A DNA stretch of 64,000 nt from contig CAVTZA010000020.1 of NCBI GenBank assembly GCA_963739085.1, positions 83,661 through 147,660 on the forward strand. Reading direction: 5' to 3'. The notes below the pieces were generated by a model. That model did not search any database, had not been told where the DNA came from, and saw only the letters and a program-made list of their open reading frames with translations. Positions 25,111 through 33,736 of this stretch are shown one piece after another (position 1 is the stretch's first letter; each line of letters starts with the position of its first letter). The stretch is from DATFQE01 sp963739085. GTDB taxonomy: Bacteria > Actinomycetota > Thermoleophilia > Gaiellales > Gaiellaceae. Position numbers and translations under genes: made by a program.

Positions 25111-26577
25111 GTGCTCGCACGAACCGTCACGCATGCGCTCGTCGGGCTCGACGCTCGTCGCGTCGAGGTCGAGGCCCACCTTCAGGGCGGCGTTCCCGGG
25201 TTCGCCATCGTCGGCCTGGCCGACCGCGCCTGCCAGGAGGCGAAGGAGCGGGTCAAGAGCGGAATCATCTCGGCCGAGCTGGATTGGCCGGGCGGCCGCC
25301 GCCGGATCACGGTGAACCTCGCGCCGGCTGCTCTGAAGAAGGAAGGGTCGGGCTTCGACCTCCCGATCGCGCTCGCGGTGCTCGCCGCCTCGCACCAGAT
25401 CCCGATCACGAGGCTCGAGGAGCACGCGTCCGTGGGCGAGCTCGCGCTCGACGGCCGCATCCGTCCCGTGGGCGGAGTGCTCGTGGCGGCCGAAGGCGCC
25501 AGGCGGGCCGGGCTCGACCGGATCCTCTGTGCAGCCGAGACGGCGCCCGAGGCCGCCTTGGCCGGCATCGACCCGGTTCCGGTTCGCCACCTCGCCGATG
25601 CCGTCGCCTACCTCCGCGGCGAGCTCGACCCGCCGAGCGTCGTCATCCCCAACGGCCGGCCTCCGCCACCACAGCTCGACCTCGCCGATGTCCGCGGCCA
25701 GGAGCGCGCTCGACGCGCCCTCGAGCTCGCTGCGGCCGGCGCCCACAACCTCCTGCTCGCGGGGCCGCCTGGTACCGGCAAGACGATGCTCGCTCGCCGG
25801 CTCCCGGCCATCCTGCCGCCGCTCACCGACGAGGAAATCCTCGAGGTCACCCGCATCCACTCCGTCGCCGGCCTTCTGCCGCCCGAGCATCCGCTCGTCA
25901 CGGTCCGCCCGTTTCGCTCGCCGCACCACAGCGCCTCGACCGCCGCGATCGTGGGCGGAGGCTCGCGGCCGCGCCCCGGCGAGGCGACCCTGGCCCATCG
26001 GGGCGTGCTGTTTCTCGACGAGCTGGTCGAGTTCATGCGGCCCGCGCTCGAGGCTCTTCGCCAGCCGCTGGAGGACGGCGTCGTCAGCGTCGCCCGGGCG
26101 GAGGGGCGTGCGCAGTTCCCCGCGCGGTTCCAGCTGGTCGCGACGATGAACCTCTGTCCCTGCGGCGCGCGAGGGGATCCCGCGGCCGAGTGCTCGTGCT
26201 CGCCGCAGCGGCTCGCCTCGTTCCGCGACAAGCTGTCGCGGGCGCTCCTCGACCGGTTCGACCTCGTCGTCGCGGTGCCGCGTGCACGCGCCGCCGAGCT
26301 GGCCGGCGAGCCGGGGGAGGCGTCGGCGGCGGTCCAGGAGCGTGTCGTGTCGGCTCGCTCCCGCCTCGACGGCTCCGCACGGATCCCTCGCGCGGCCGAG
26401 GCGTCGGAGTTGCTCGACCGCGCGGTCGAACGACTGCCGCTATCCGGCCGCGGCCGTGCTCGCGTCGCGCGCGTTGCGCGAACGGTGGCCGCTCTGGCGG
26501 GCGCGGACGCCGTCGGAACGGATCACATGGCGGAGGCGCTCGCGTATCGAGCGCCGCGGGAGCTCTCCGCGGCATGA
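25111..26577 (+). CDS. comM: ComM/YifB-family AAA+ ATPase
   Basis: The 488-aa product has an N-terminal S5/Lon-like domain (VEAHLQGGVPGFAIVGL, NLAPAALKKEGSGFDLPIAL) and an AAA+ helicase domain with Walker A GPPGTGKTMLARRLP, LFLDELVEF (Walker B) and PSPPHH-like RPFRSPHHSAS, then a C-terminal Mg-chelatase-type lid. ComM is a helicase promoting branch migration during natural transformation. A cysteine pair region NLCPCGARGDPAAECSCSP is the usual zinc-like insert. It overlaps dprA by four bases (ATGA), a frequent pairing. Confidence 0.95.
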   Translation: MLARTVTHALVGLDARRVEVEAHLQGGVPGFAIVGLADRACQEAKERVKSGIISAELDWPGGRRRITVNLAPAALKKEGSGFDLPIALAVLAASHQIPITRLEEHASVGELALDGRIRPVGGVLVAAEGARRAGLDRILCAAETAPEAALAGIDPVPVRHLADAVAYLRGELDPPSVVIPNGRPPPPQLDLADVRGQERARRALELAAAGAHNLLLAGPPGTGKTMLARRLPAILPPLTDEEILEVTRIHSVAGLLPPEHPLVTVRPFRSPHHSASTAAIVGGGSRPRPGEATLAHRGVLFLDELVEFMRPALEALRQPLEDGVVSVARAEGRAQFPARFQLVATMNLCPCGARGDPAAECSCSPQRLASFRDKLSRALLDRFDLVVAVPRARAAELAGEPGEASAAVQERVVSARSRLDGSARIPRAAEASELLDRAVERLPLSGRGRARVARVARTVAALAGADAVGTDHMAEALAYRAPRELSAA

Positions 26578-27560
26578 GCGACCTGGCCCTCGCCGCCTTC
26601 GCGGCCGAGTCCGGGGCGCATCTCGTGCGGCCGCCACGCTCGGATGCGGCCTGGCACGCGTTCCGGCGACGGTTCGACGAGGCCTCGTTCCGGGTCGGCC
26701 TCCGCGATCGCGGCTTCCGGTGGGTCGGCCGGTCCGAGCCGGCGTTCCCGGCACTCCTGGCGGCGATCCACGACCCGCCGGCGGGGCTGTTCCTGCGCGG
26801 CGGCGGCGACACCACGCTTCTGTCGCGTCCCGCCGTCGCCGTCGTCGGCGCCCGCTCGTGCTCTCCCTACGGCTCCCAGGTGGCGAGGGCGTGCGCGCGC
26901 GAGCTCGCGGGCGCCGGGCTCGTGGTCGTCAGCGGGCTCGCCCGGGGCGTGGACGGCGAGGCTCATCGGGGAGCCCTCGAAGCAGGCGGCGTCACCGTGG
27001 CGGTGCTCGGTTGCGGTGTCGATCGCGACTATCCGGCATCGCATCGCGAGCTGGCTGCCCGAGTCTGCGAGACGGGCCTGGTCGTCTCGGAGTACGCCCC
27101 GGGGGTCGAGCCGGCTCCGTGGCGGTTCCCTGCTCGGAACAGGATCATCGCGGGCCTCTCACGGGCGGTGGTCGTCGTGGAGGCTCGGGAGCGAAGCGGC
27201 GCGTTGATCAGCGCCGACTTCGCGCTCGAGCAGGGGCGCGAGGTCTTCGCCGTTCCCGGCGAGATCACGTCCTCCCTCTCGGCCGGGACGAACGCGTTGC
27301 TCGGGCTGGGCGCGGTGCCGTACACGTCTCCGCAGGACGTTCTCGACGCGCTCGGGATCGAACGGGCGCCGCCTTCGATACCTGAGCTGAGCGTCGACGC
27401 CCGACGCGCCCTCGACGCGCTGCGCGACTTCGCAGCCGGGCCGGACGAGCTGCAGCGCTCGACGGGTCTCGAGGCCGGCGTCCTCTCCGCGGCTCTGACC
27501 GAGCTCGAGCTCGCGGGCCTGGCAACCCAGGAAGGAGGTGTCTACCGTGCTGCGGGCTAG
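26574..27560 (+). CDS. dprA: DNA-processing protein DprA
   Basis: DprA loads RecA on incoming single-stranded DNA. The 328-aa protein has the extended Rossmann fold: VAVVGARSCSPYGSQVARA, VVVSGLARGVDGEAHRGALEAGG, TVAVLGCGVDRDYPASH, FPARNRIIAGLSRAVVVVEA and GALISADFALEQGREVFAVPG, all family hallmarks, with a winged-helix C-terminal domain. The ATGA overlap with comM shows coupling. No late competence uptake genes are visible in this window. Confidence 0.95.
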   Translation: MSDLALAAFAAESGAHLVRPPRSDAAWHAFRRRFDEASFRVGLRDRGFRWVGRSEPAFPALLAAIHDPPAGLFLRGGGDTTLLSRPAVAVVGARSCSPYGSQVARACARELAGAGLVVVSGLARGVDGEAHRGALEAGGVTVAVLGCGVDRDYPASHRELAARVCETGLVVSEYAPGVEPAPWRFPARNRIIAGLSRAVVVVEARERSGALISADFALEQGREVFAVPGEITSSLSAGTNALLGLGAVPYTSPQDVLDALGIERAPPSIPELSVDARRALDALRDFAAGPDELQRSTGLEAGVLSAALTELELAGLATQEGGVYRAAG

Positions 27561-27563
27561 AGT
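27558..27563 (+). promoter_or_regulatory. -10 box TAGAGT for the FAD oxidoreductase gene
   Basis: TAGAGT overlaps the dprA stop codon and lies six bases before GTG 27570. The separate promoter suggests the oxidoreductase is not simply part of the comM-dprA operon. Confidence 0.45.
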
Positions 27564-27569
27564 CGCCGC

Positions 27570-28721
27570 GTGGCGTGGTCCTACTGGCTCGAGGATCCGG
27601 TCGAGCCGCTCCCGCGGCCCGCCTGGCAGGGCCGTGCTGACGTCATCATCATCGGCGGCGGTGTAACGGGCTGCTCCTGCGCGCTCACGTTGGCCGAGGC
27701 AGGCGTGCGCGTTCGTCTCTGCGAGGCTCGGGAGCTCGCGTCCGGCGCCAGCGGCCGCAACGGAGGCTTCGCCCTGCGGGGAGGCGCAATGGCCTACGAC
27801 GTGGCCCGCGAGCAGCTGGGCTCGAAGGCGGCGGCCGCGTTCTGGCGGCTCACCGAGCGGTACGTCGAGCGTCTCGCCGGGCTGGCGGGAGACGCGTTCC
27901 GCGCGGTCGGCAGCATGCGGCTCGCCGCGGACGCGGGCGAGCGTGCAGCGCTCGTCGCCGAGCGTGACGCGCTGCTGGCGGACGGCTTCGCGGTCGAGTG
28001 GATCGACGAGCCGTCCGGCCCGCTCGCGCATCGCTACCACGGCGCCATCCTCAATCCGTGCGACGGAGCGCTGCAGCCCGCCCGCTGGGTCCGGCGGCTG
28101 GGACGACTTGCCGCGCAGGCGGGTGCCGACGTGCGCGAGCACGCGCCGGTCGAGTCGCTCGAGTCGGTCGAGGCCGACCAGGTCGTGCTCGCGACCGACG
28201 GCAGCGGCCGCGGCCTCCTGCCCGAGCTCGATCGGGTGGTCACACCAACGCGCGGCCAGGTCGTGTTGACCAAGCCGCTCGGCGAGCTGCTCTACGACCG
28301 GCCGCACTACGCCCGCTACGGCTACGACTACTGGCACCAGACGCCGGACCATCGACTCGTGGTCGGCGGCCGCCGGGACGCGATGCTCCAGCTCGAGTAC
28401 ACCGACGAGGACGCCACGACCGAGCCGATCCAGCGCGAGCTCGACGGCTTCGCGGCGCAGCTGGCCGGCGGCCCGGTCGAGGTGACGCACCGCTGGGCGG
28501 GGATCTGGGGCACGACCGCCGACGCGCTGCCGCTTGTAGGGCCCGTCCCTGGACACGATGGGGTGTGGGCCGCGCTCGGCTACACGGGCCACGGCAACGT
28601 GCTGGGGCTCGCCGCCGGCGACCTCGTCGCGCGCGCGATCCTCGGCGACCGTGCGCCCGAGCTCGACCTGCTCGACCCGGCCCGGATGCTCGTCGCGGGA
28701 ACGAGCGGCGACCGGCGTTAG
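27570..28721 (+). CDS. FAD-dependent amine/amino-acid oxidoreductase (DAO family)
   Basis: A 383-aa flavoenzyme. The dinucleotide-binding motif VIIIGGGVTGCSCALTLAEAG at about residues 26-46 is followed by LASGASGRNGGFALRGG, seen in DadA/PuuB-like enzymes that oxidise amines or secondary amino acids. HRWAGIWGTTADALPLVGPVPG and GYTGHGNVLGLAAGDLVAR form the conserved FAD-binding end. The substrate cannot be read from sequence. It ends head to head, with no gap, against an ornithine-cyclodeaminase-like gene, so a shared amino-acid/imine role is possible but unproven. Confidence 0.88.
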   Translation: MAWSYWLEDPVEPLPRPAWQGRADVIIIGGGVTGCSCALTLAEAGVRVRLCEARELASGASGRNGGFALRGGAMAYDVAREQLGSKAAAAFWRLTERYVERLAGLAGDAFRAVGSMRLAADAGERAALVAERDALLADGFAVEWIDEPSGPLAHRYHGAILNPCDGALQPARWVRRLGRLAAQAGADVREHAPVESLESVEADQVVLATDGSGRGLLPELDRVVTPTRGQVVLTKPLGELLYDRPHYARYGYDYWHQTPDHRLVVGGRRDAMLQLEYTDEDATTEPIQRELDGFAAQLAGGPVEVTHRWAGIWGTTADALPLVGPVPGHDGVWAALGYTGHGNVLGLAAGDLVARAILGDRAPELDLLDPARMLVAGTSGDRR

Positions 28722-29663
28722 CTAGAGCGGAAGCGTTGGCAGCTCGAGCTCGTCGGCCCGCTCGAGCGCGGCGAGGGCGATCGCGAGGTCCTGGATCGCG
28801 AGGCCGGTCGAGTCGAACGCCGTGATCTCGTCCACGCCCTCCCGGCCCGCCGCGGTGCCGGCGAGGACGTCGCCAAGCTCGGCCACGTCCTCTCGCGACA
28901 GCGCGCCGGCCTCGACTGCGTGGACGAGCTCGCCGTTGTGGCTGGCCTGCTCCCAGTCGTCGGCGAAGACCCGCGACCGCACGAGCTCCTCGACCGCGAT
29001 CTCGGCCTTGCCCGGCCCGTCCGCGCCCATGAGGCTGACGTGCTGCCCCGGCCGCATCGAGCCCGGGCCGTAGACGACCTCGTGGCCGGGGGTCACCGTC
29101 GCGACGAGGTCGGCGGCGAGCGCCTCCTCGCGGCTCCCGGCGACCGATGCTCCCACCTCCCCGGCGGTCGCCTGCGCGCGCTCGCCGTCGACGTCCCAGA
29201 CCAGGGTCTCGTGCCCGCGCGTCACGAAGGTTCGCGCGGTGGCGCGGCCGTTCACGCCGGCGCCGATCACGGCGGCGGTCCGCGCGTCCGGACGGCCAAG
29301 CGTCTCGGCGGCGAGCACCGCCGCCGCCCCGGTTCGCAGCGCGGTCACGGCGCCGGCGTCCAACGCGGCACGGAGCATCCCGTTCGAGGCATCCGAGAGC
29401 AGGACGACGCCCGTGACCGTCGGGAGCCCGATCGAAGGGTTGCCCGGGAAAGAAGTCACCCATTTGAGCAGGGCGTGCCCCGCCCCGAGCGCCGGCATCG
29501 CCCGGAAGTCACCCGCCGGATACGCCGGCACGTAGACCTTCGGCGGCATCGTCCATTCGCCGCGCGCGTACGCGATGAAAGCATCGCGTACCGCCTCGAC
29601 CGCCGCCTCGGGCGACACCGCCGCCTCGACGTGGCGGGCGGTGAAGAAGGGCACCGAGCCCAC
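28722..29663 (-). CDS. Ornithine cyclodeaminase/mu-crystallin family protein
   Basis: 313 aa, with the NAD(P)-binding motif TAAVIGAGVNGRATARTFVT at about residues 125-145 and family phrases YVPAYPAGDFRAMPAL, KWVTSFPGNPSIGLPTVTG and LMGADGPGKAEI. Members include ornithine cyclodeaminase, alanine dehydrogenase and imine reductases; which activity this has is not decidable. Its GTG start overlaps the pntB stop by one base, so it is translated with the transhydrogenase operon. The convergent neighbour ends at the adjacent base. Confidence 0.9.
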   Translation of the reverse strand: MGSVPFFTARHVEAAVSPEAAVEAVRDAFIAYARGEWTMPPKVYVPAYPAGDFRAMPALGAGHALLKWVTSFPGNPSIGLPTVTGVVLLSDASNGMLRAALDAGAVTALRTGAAAVLAAETLGRPDARTAAVIGAGVNGRATARTFVTRGHETLVWDVDGERAQATAGEVGASVAGSREEALAADLVATVTPGHEVVYGPGSMRPGQHVSLMGADGPGKAEIAVEELVRSRVFADDWEQASHNGELVHAVEAGALSREDVAELGDVLAGTAAGREGVDEITAFDSTGLAIQDLAIALAALERADELELPTLPL

Positions 29664-31051
29664 TAGACGTCCTTGATGGACGCGATGAGCCCCTCGAGCG
29701 CCCGCTTGGCGTCGGCGAAGAGCATCGCCGTCTTCTCGTCGTAGAACAGCGGGTTGTCGATGCCGGCGAAGCCCGGGCTCATCGACCGCTTGACGACGAC
29801 GACGCTCGCCGCCTTGTCCACCTCGATGATCGGCATGCCGTAAATCGGGCTCCCCGGATCGCTCCGCGCCGCGGGATTGACCACGTCGTTCGCCCCGAGG
29901 ATCACCGCGACGTCCGTCTGCGGCAGCTCTGGATTGATCCGCTCCATCTCGTAGAGCTGGTCGTACGGCACGTTCGCCTCAGCGAGGAGGACGTTCATGT
30001 GACCCGGCATGCGACCGGCGACGGGATGGATCCCGTACTTCACGTCGACGCCGCGCTCCTCCAGCAGCTCGGCCAGCGCGCGAACGTCGTGCTGCGCCTG
30101 CGCGACGGCGAGCCCGTAGCCCGGCACGAAGACGACGCGGCGTGCGTAGGCGAGCATCACGGCCACGTCCTCGGCCGTCGTCGAGCGCACGGAGCGGCCG
30201 TCCGCCGCGTCCGCCGCCGGCCCGGCGACGACCTGGCCGAAGGCGCCGAAGAGCACGTTCGTGATCGAGCGGTTCATCGCCCGCCCCATCAGGAGCGTCA
30301 GCAGCGTTCCCGATGCGCCCACGAGCATCCCGCCGACGATCAGCACGTTGAGGTGCAGGACGAAGCCGGTCGCCGCCGCCGCGAGGCCGGTGAAGGCGTT
30401 CAGGAGCGAGATCACGACGGGCATGTCCGCGCCGCCGATGGGGAGCACGAAGAGGACACCGAAGAGGAGTGCGCCGACCAGGACGAGCGCGAGCAGCCAC
30501 TGCTCCTGCGGCCCGAACAGGATCGCGAGCCCGAGCACGACGGCGAGGCCTAGCAGCAGCGAGTTGCCGACCTTCTGACCGGGGTAGACGATCGGCCGGC
30601 CGCTGACGAGATCCTGGAGCTTCGCGAAGGCGACCATGCTGCCCGCGAACGAGACAGAGCCGATCAGCGCCGAGAGCAGGATCGCGACCGTTTCGTCACC
30701 GCCGATCCGGCCGGGGTCGGGCGCGAGGTTGTGGAACTCCGAGAGCGCGATCAGTGCCGCCGCGCCGCCGCCGACGCCGTTGAACAGCGCCACCATCTGC
30801 GGCATCGCCGTCATCTTCACCCGGCGTGCGCCGACGGCTCCCACGACAGCGCCGATCACCATCGCGATCGCCATCAGCCCGTAGCCCTCCAGCCCCTCCC
30901 TGGCGAGCGTCACGACGATCGCGAGCGCCATGCCGCCCGCACCGAGCCAGTTCCCGAGTCGCGCCCGCCGCGGAGAGGAGAGGAACTTCAGCGCGAGGAT
31001 GAACGTCACGATCGTGACGAGGTAGAGGAGGTTACTGACGTTCTCGCCCAT
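29663..31051 (-). CDS. pntB: NAD(P) transhydrogenase subunit beta
   Basis: The 462-aa integral membrane subunit couples hydride transfer from NADH to NADP+ with proton flow. Eight or so hydrophobic helices fill the first 270 residues. The soluble domain III binds NADP(H) with VVFVPGYGLAVAQAQHDVRALAELL, HPVAGRMPGHMNVLLAEANVPYD, VAVILGANDVVNPAARSDPGSPIYGMPII and VVVKRSMSPGFAG. ATG 31051 lies 15 bases beyond the three-hairpin repeat at the end of pntA2. Confidence 0.96.
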   Translation of the reverse strand: MGENVSNLLYLVTIVTFILALKFLSSPRRARLGNWLGAGGMALAIVVTLAREGLEGYGLMAIAMVIGAVVGAVGARRVKMTAMPQMVALFNGVGGGAAALIALSEFHNLAPDPGRIGGDETVAILLSALIGSVSFAGSMVAFAKLQDLVSGRPIVYPGQKVGNSLLLGLAVVLGLAILFGPQEQWLLALVLVGALLFGVLFVLPIGGADMPVVISLLNAFTGLAAAATGFVLHLNVLIVGGMLVGASGTLLTLLMGRAMNRSITNVLFGAFGQVVAGPAADAADGRSVRSTTAEDVAVMLAYARRVVFVPGYGLAVAQAQHDVRALAELLEERGVDVKYGIHPVAGRMPGHMNVLLAEANVPYDQLYEMERINPELPQTDVAVILGANDVVNPAARSDPGSPIYGMPIIEVDKAASVVVVKRSMSPGFAGIDNPLFYDEKTAMLFADAKRALEGLIASIKDV

Positions 31052-31413
31052 CTAGCCGCTGCTAGTCGGGGAACCTCCCGGTTCCCCCGGGCCCCCTCCC
31101 GTGGTCCGCGTTCGCGGACAGGCGCTTCGCGCCCCTTGAACATCTCCAGCATGCGGTCGGTGACGACGAAGCCGCCGACCACGTTGGCTGTTGCTAGGGC
31201 GACCGCGAAAAACCCGACGACGCGCGTGAACGTGTCCGCGTCGGGCTGCCCCGCCACGACGATCGCCCCGACGATCACGATCCCGTGGATCGCGTTGGTG
31301 CCGGACATCAGCGGCGTGTGCAGCATCGTCGGCACCTTCGAGATCACCTCGAAGCCGAGGAAGATCGCGAGCACCAGGACGGTCAGCTCGCTGATGAACT
31401 GCGCGGTCTCTAT
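31006..31413 (-). CDS. pntA2: NAD(P) transhydrogenase subunit alpha, membrane part (PntA2), ends altered by a repeat
   Basis: The three-helix membrane portion of the alpha subunit, encoded apart from pntA1 as in many actinobacteria: ELTVLVLAIFLGFEVISKVP, MSGTNAIHGIVIVGAIVVAG and FFAVALATANVVGGFVVTDRM. After LEMFKGREA the frame runs through the three-hairpin repeat and ends 46 bases inside pntB, adding about 30 Arg/Gly-rich residues absent from usual homologs. The frame overlaps the pntA1 stop as ATAG where ATGA would be expected, so the only start at this point is ATA. A non-canonical start, a base error or a later GTG are all possible. Confidence 0.82.
   Translation of the reverse strand: METAQFISELTVLVLAIFLGFEVISKVPTMLHTPLMSGTNAIHGIVIVGAIVVAGQPDADTFTRVVGFFAVALATANVVGGFVVTDRMLEMFKGREAPVRERGPREGARGNREVPRLAAARWARTSVTSSTSSRS
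31066..31133 (-). repeat. Three-hairpin repeat, copy 1, inside the pntA2 3' end
   Basis: Read on the minus strand: GGCGC-GAA-GCGCC, then GTCCGC-GAAC-GCGGAC, then a G-rich spacer and GGGGAACC-GGGA-GGTTCCCC, with one extra base in the last stem here. Loops are GAA or GNRA-like. A second copy lies at 36408-36474 with compensating changes in the first stem. The pntA2 frame reads through all three hairpins. Confidence 0.75.
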
Positions 31414-32502
31414 GCGGGCACCTCCTCGCGCCGGGTGACGCAGGCGCCGGCCGTGATCTCGTCGTCGAAGTCGAGCTTGAGCTCGCCCTCGGGCGCCAAG
31501 TGCAGGATCAGTGCGGTGACGTTGCGCGAGTACAGCTGGCTCGCGTGGTAGGCGCATAGAGCCCGCCAGGTTCGTGAAGCCGACGATGGTGACGCCCTCG
31601 CGGACGACCTCCTCGCCGGGCGAGGTGAGCTCGCAGTTCCCACCGGTCTCCGCGGCCAGGTCGACGATCACCGCGCCGTCGCGCATAGCGGCTACCGCTG
31701 ACGCGGGGATCAGCCTCGGCGCCGGCCGCCCGGGGACGAGCGCGGTGGTGATCACGACGTCGAACCCCGGCAGCCGCGCTTCGAGCGCCTCTTGCTGGGC
31801 ACGCTGCTGCTCCTCGGTGAGCTCCTGCGCGTAGCCGCCCGCCGTCTCCTCGCCGCTGATGCCGAGGTCGAGGAAGGTCGCGCCCAGGCTCTCGACCTGC
31901 TCCTTCACGGCCGGGCGCACGTCGAACGCGGACACGACCGCGCCGAGCCGCCTGGCCGTTGCGATCGCCTGCAGCCCTGCGACTCCGGCACCGAGCACGA
32001 GCACCTTCGCGGGCGCCACCGTGCCGGCAGCCGTCATCAGCAGCGGAAAGAACTTCGGCAGCCGCTCGGCTGCGAGCAGCGCGCCCTTGTAGCCGGCGGC
32101 CGTGGCCTGCGAGGACAGTGCATCCATCGACTGAGCCCGCGTGATGCGCGGGATCGACTCCATCGCGAAGGCGACGACGCCCTGCTTCGCCAGGCGCCCG
32201 ATCCCCTCGGCGTCGCCGAGCGGATCCAGGAAGCCGATCAGCACCGTGCCTTGGGCGAGGCGACCGACCTCCGTCGCGCTCGGTTTGCGCACGCGAACCA
32301 CGAGGTCGGCACCGGCGACGGCGTCGTCGGCGACCGTCGCACCGGCCTCGCGGTACTCGTCGTCCGGAAAGCCCGCCGCTGTGCCCGCGCCGGTCTCGAC
32401 GGCGACCTCGCCGCCCGTCGCCGCGATGCGCGCAATCGATTCCGGCACGAGCGCCACGCGCCGCTCGCCGGGCGCGCTCTCCTTCGGGACGCCGACCCTC
32501 AT
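31410..32502 (-). CDS. pntA1: NAD(P) transhydrogenase subunit alpha, NAD-binding part (PntA1), frameshifted
   Basis: The soluble NAD(H)-binding domain I: MRVGVPKESAPGERRVALVP at the start, RVRKPSATEVGRLAQGTVLI, MESIPRITRAQSMDALSSQA, VLVLGAGVAGLQAIATARRLG (NAD motif) and PAVKEQVESLGATFLDL. After VTIVGFTNLAG one surplus base at about 31560 breaks the frame; dropping it continues AYHASQLYSRNVTALILHLA to a TAG at 31410-31412. The uncorrected frame accidentally runs on into pntA2, which would give a false fusion. First gene of the pntA1-pntA2-pntB-ocd operon. Confidence 0.9.
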
Positions 32503-32782
32503 GCCATTTGCACTCTAAGCCGCAGGGATGGACTACAGAAGGTCGAACCAGGCGGTCCGTTGCGGCTCCTCGAAACGCTCACGCGCGCGCGCTCGACGCT
32601 CGTGACCGCGACGCCTCGGCGCAGCGAAGCGCGATCGTGGCCGACCTCGCCGAGCGGCCGTCTCGGAGGTCGGTTGCGCGAGCCGGTCGTCGAGCCGCTG
32701 CGACGCGTCTTCGTCGGCGCCCACGGCTCGAAGGACGAGATCGGGTCCGCCCGCACGAGACGCGGCGGCCGCCGCCGAGGCG
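32503..32782. other. Gap between cysA 3' end and the pntA1 start, no gene seen
   Basis: About 280 bases between two minus-strand genes. Short Arg-rich frames exist on both strands, including one on the minus strand ending EEPQRTAWFDLL that could be a remnant, but none has a start with a ribosome-binding site or a known motif. The pntA1 promoter should be in the part next to 32502. Confidence 0.35.
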
Positions 32783-33736
32783 CTAGGCGAACGTCCGGGC
32801 GCGCCGAGGCCGTACGTGCACGCGGGAGCCCGGCGCGAGCTCGAGCTCCTCGCACTGCTCCTGGGTCATCTGCGCCCAGAGCTCGGTGCCCTCGTCGAGC
32901 GCGAGCTCGACCCGCGCCTCGAAGCCGAGGTGCACGACGCGCTCCACCCGCGCCGGCCTCGTCGCGCCGTTGCCCTCGAGCAGGAGCTCGAGGTCGTGCG
33001 GCCGGATCCAGTCGTCGTCGAGCTGGTTCACCGGGCCGACGAAGCTCATGACGAACTCGTTCGCCGGCTCGTCGTACAGCTCCCGCGCGCCGGCCGTCTG
33101 CTCGACGCGTCCCTCGTTCATCACCACGATCTGGTCGGCGACCTCCATCGCCTCCTCCTGGTCGTGCGTGACGAAGACCGTCGTGACGTGCACCTCCTCG
33201 TGGAGCCGCCGCAGCCACGCGCGCAGCTCCTTGCGGACGCGGGCGTCGAGCGCGCCGAAGGGCTCGTCCAGCAGGAGCACCTTGGGCTCGACGGCGAGGG
33301 CGCGCGCCAGCGCCATGCGCTGCCGCTGGCCGCCCGAGAGCTGGGCGGGATACCGCTGCGCGAAGCCGGTCAGCTGTACGAGCTCGAGCAACTTGCCGAC
33401 GCGCTCCGTGATCTCGGCCTTGGGGCGCCGACGGATCTTGAGCCCGAACGCGACGTTGTGCCAGACGGTCATGTGCTTGAAGGCCGCGTAGTGCTGGAAG
33501 ACGAAGCCGACACCGCGCTTCTGGGGCGCGACGCCCGTCGCGTCCTCGCCCGAGATCAGCACCTCGCCCGCGTCGGGGGCCTCCAGCCCTGCGATCACGC
33601 GGAGCAGCGTGGACTTACCGCTCCCGCTCGGCCCGAGCAGCGCGGTGAGCGATCCTCCCGGCACCTCGACGGAGACGTCGTCGAGCGCGACGAAGTCCCC
33701 GAAGCGCTTCGTGACGCCTCGCGCCTCGATCGCCAT
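32783..33736 (-). CDS. cysA: Sulfate/thiosulfate ABC transporter ATP-binding protein
   Basis: 317 aa with Walker A LLGPSGSGKSTLLR, Q-loop, signature LSGGQRQRMALARALA, Walker B VLLLDEPFGALD, H-loop FVTHDQEEAMEVAD, and a C-terminal TOBE-like domain (EARVELALDEGTELWAQM). It powers sulfate import with the two permeases and binding protein upstream in the operon. ATG 33736 shares a base with the cysW stop; an upstream open frame through cysW is a shadow. Confidence 0.94.
   Translation of the reverse strand: MAIEARGVTKRFGDFVALDDVSVEVPGGSLTALLGPSGSGKSTLLRVIAGLEAPDAGEVLISGEDATGVAPQKRGVGFVFQHYAAFKHMTVWHNVAFGLKIRRRPKAEITERVGKLLELVQLTGFAQRYPAQLSGGQRQRMALARALAVEPKVLLLDEPFGALDARVRKELRAWLRRLHEEVHVTTVFVTHDQEEAMEVADQIVVMNEGRVEQTAGARELYDEPANEFVMSFVGPVNQLDDDWIRPHDLELLLEGNGATRPARVERVVHLGFEARVELALDEGTELWAQMTQEQCEELELAPGSRVHVRPRRARTFA

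Noticed and set aside
31006..32502. Single fused PntA protein
   Set aside because: The apparent fusion arises from the frame slip in pntA1; the true pntA1 end with its own stop is readable in another frame.
32508..32786. Small gene between cysA and pntA1
   Set aside because: No start signal and no conserved motif on either strand.
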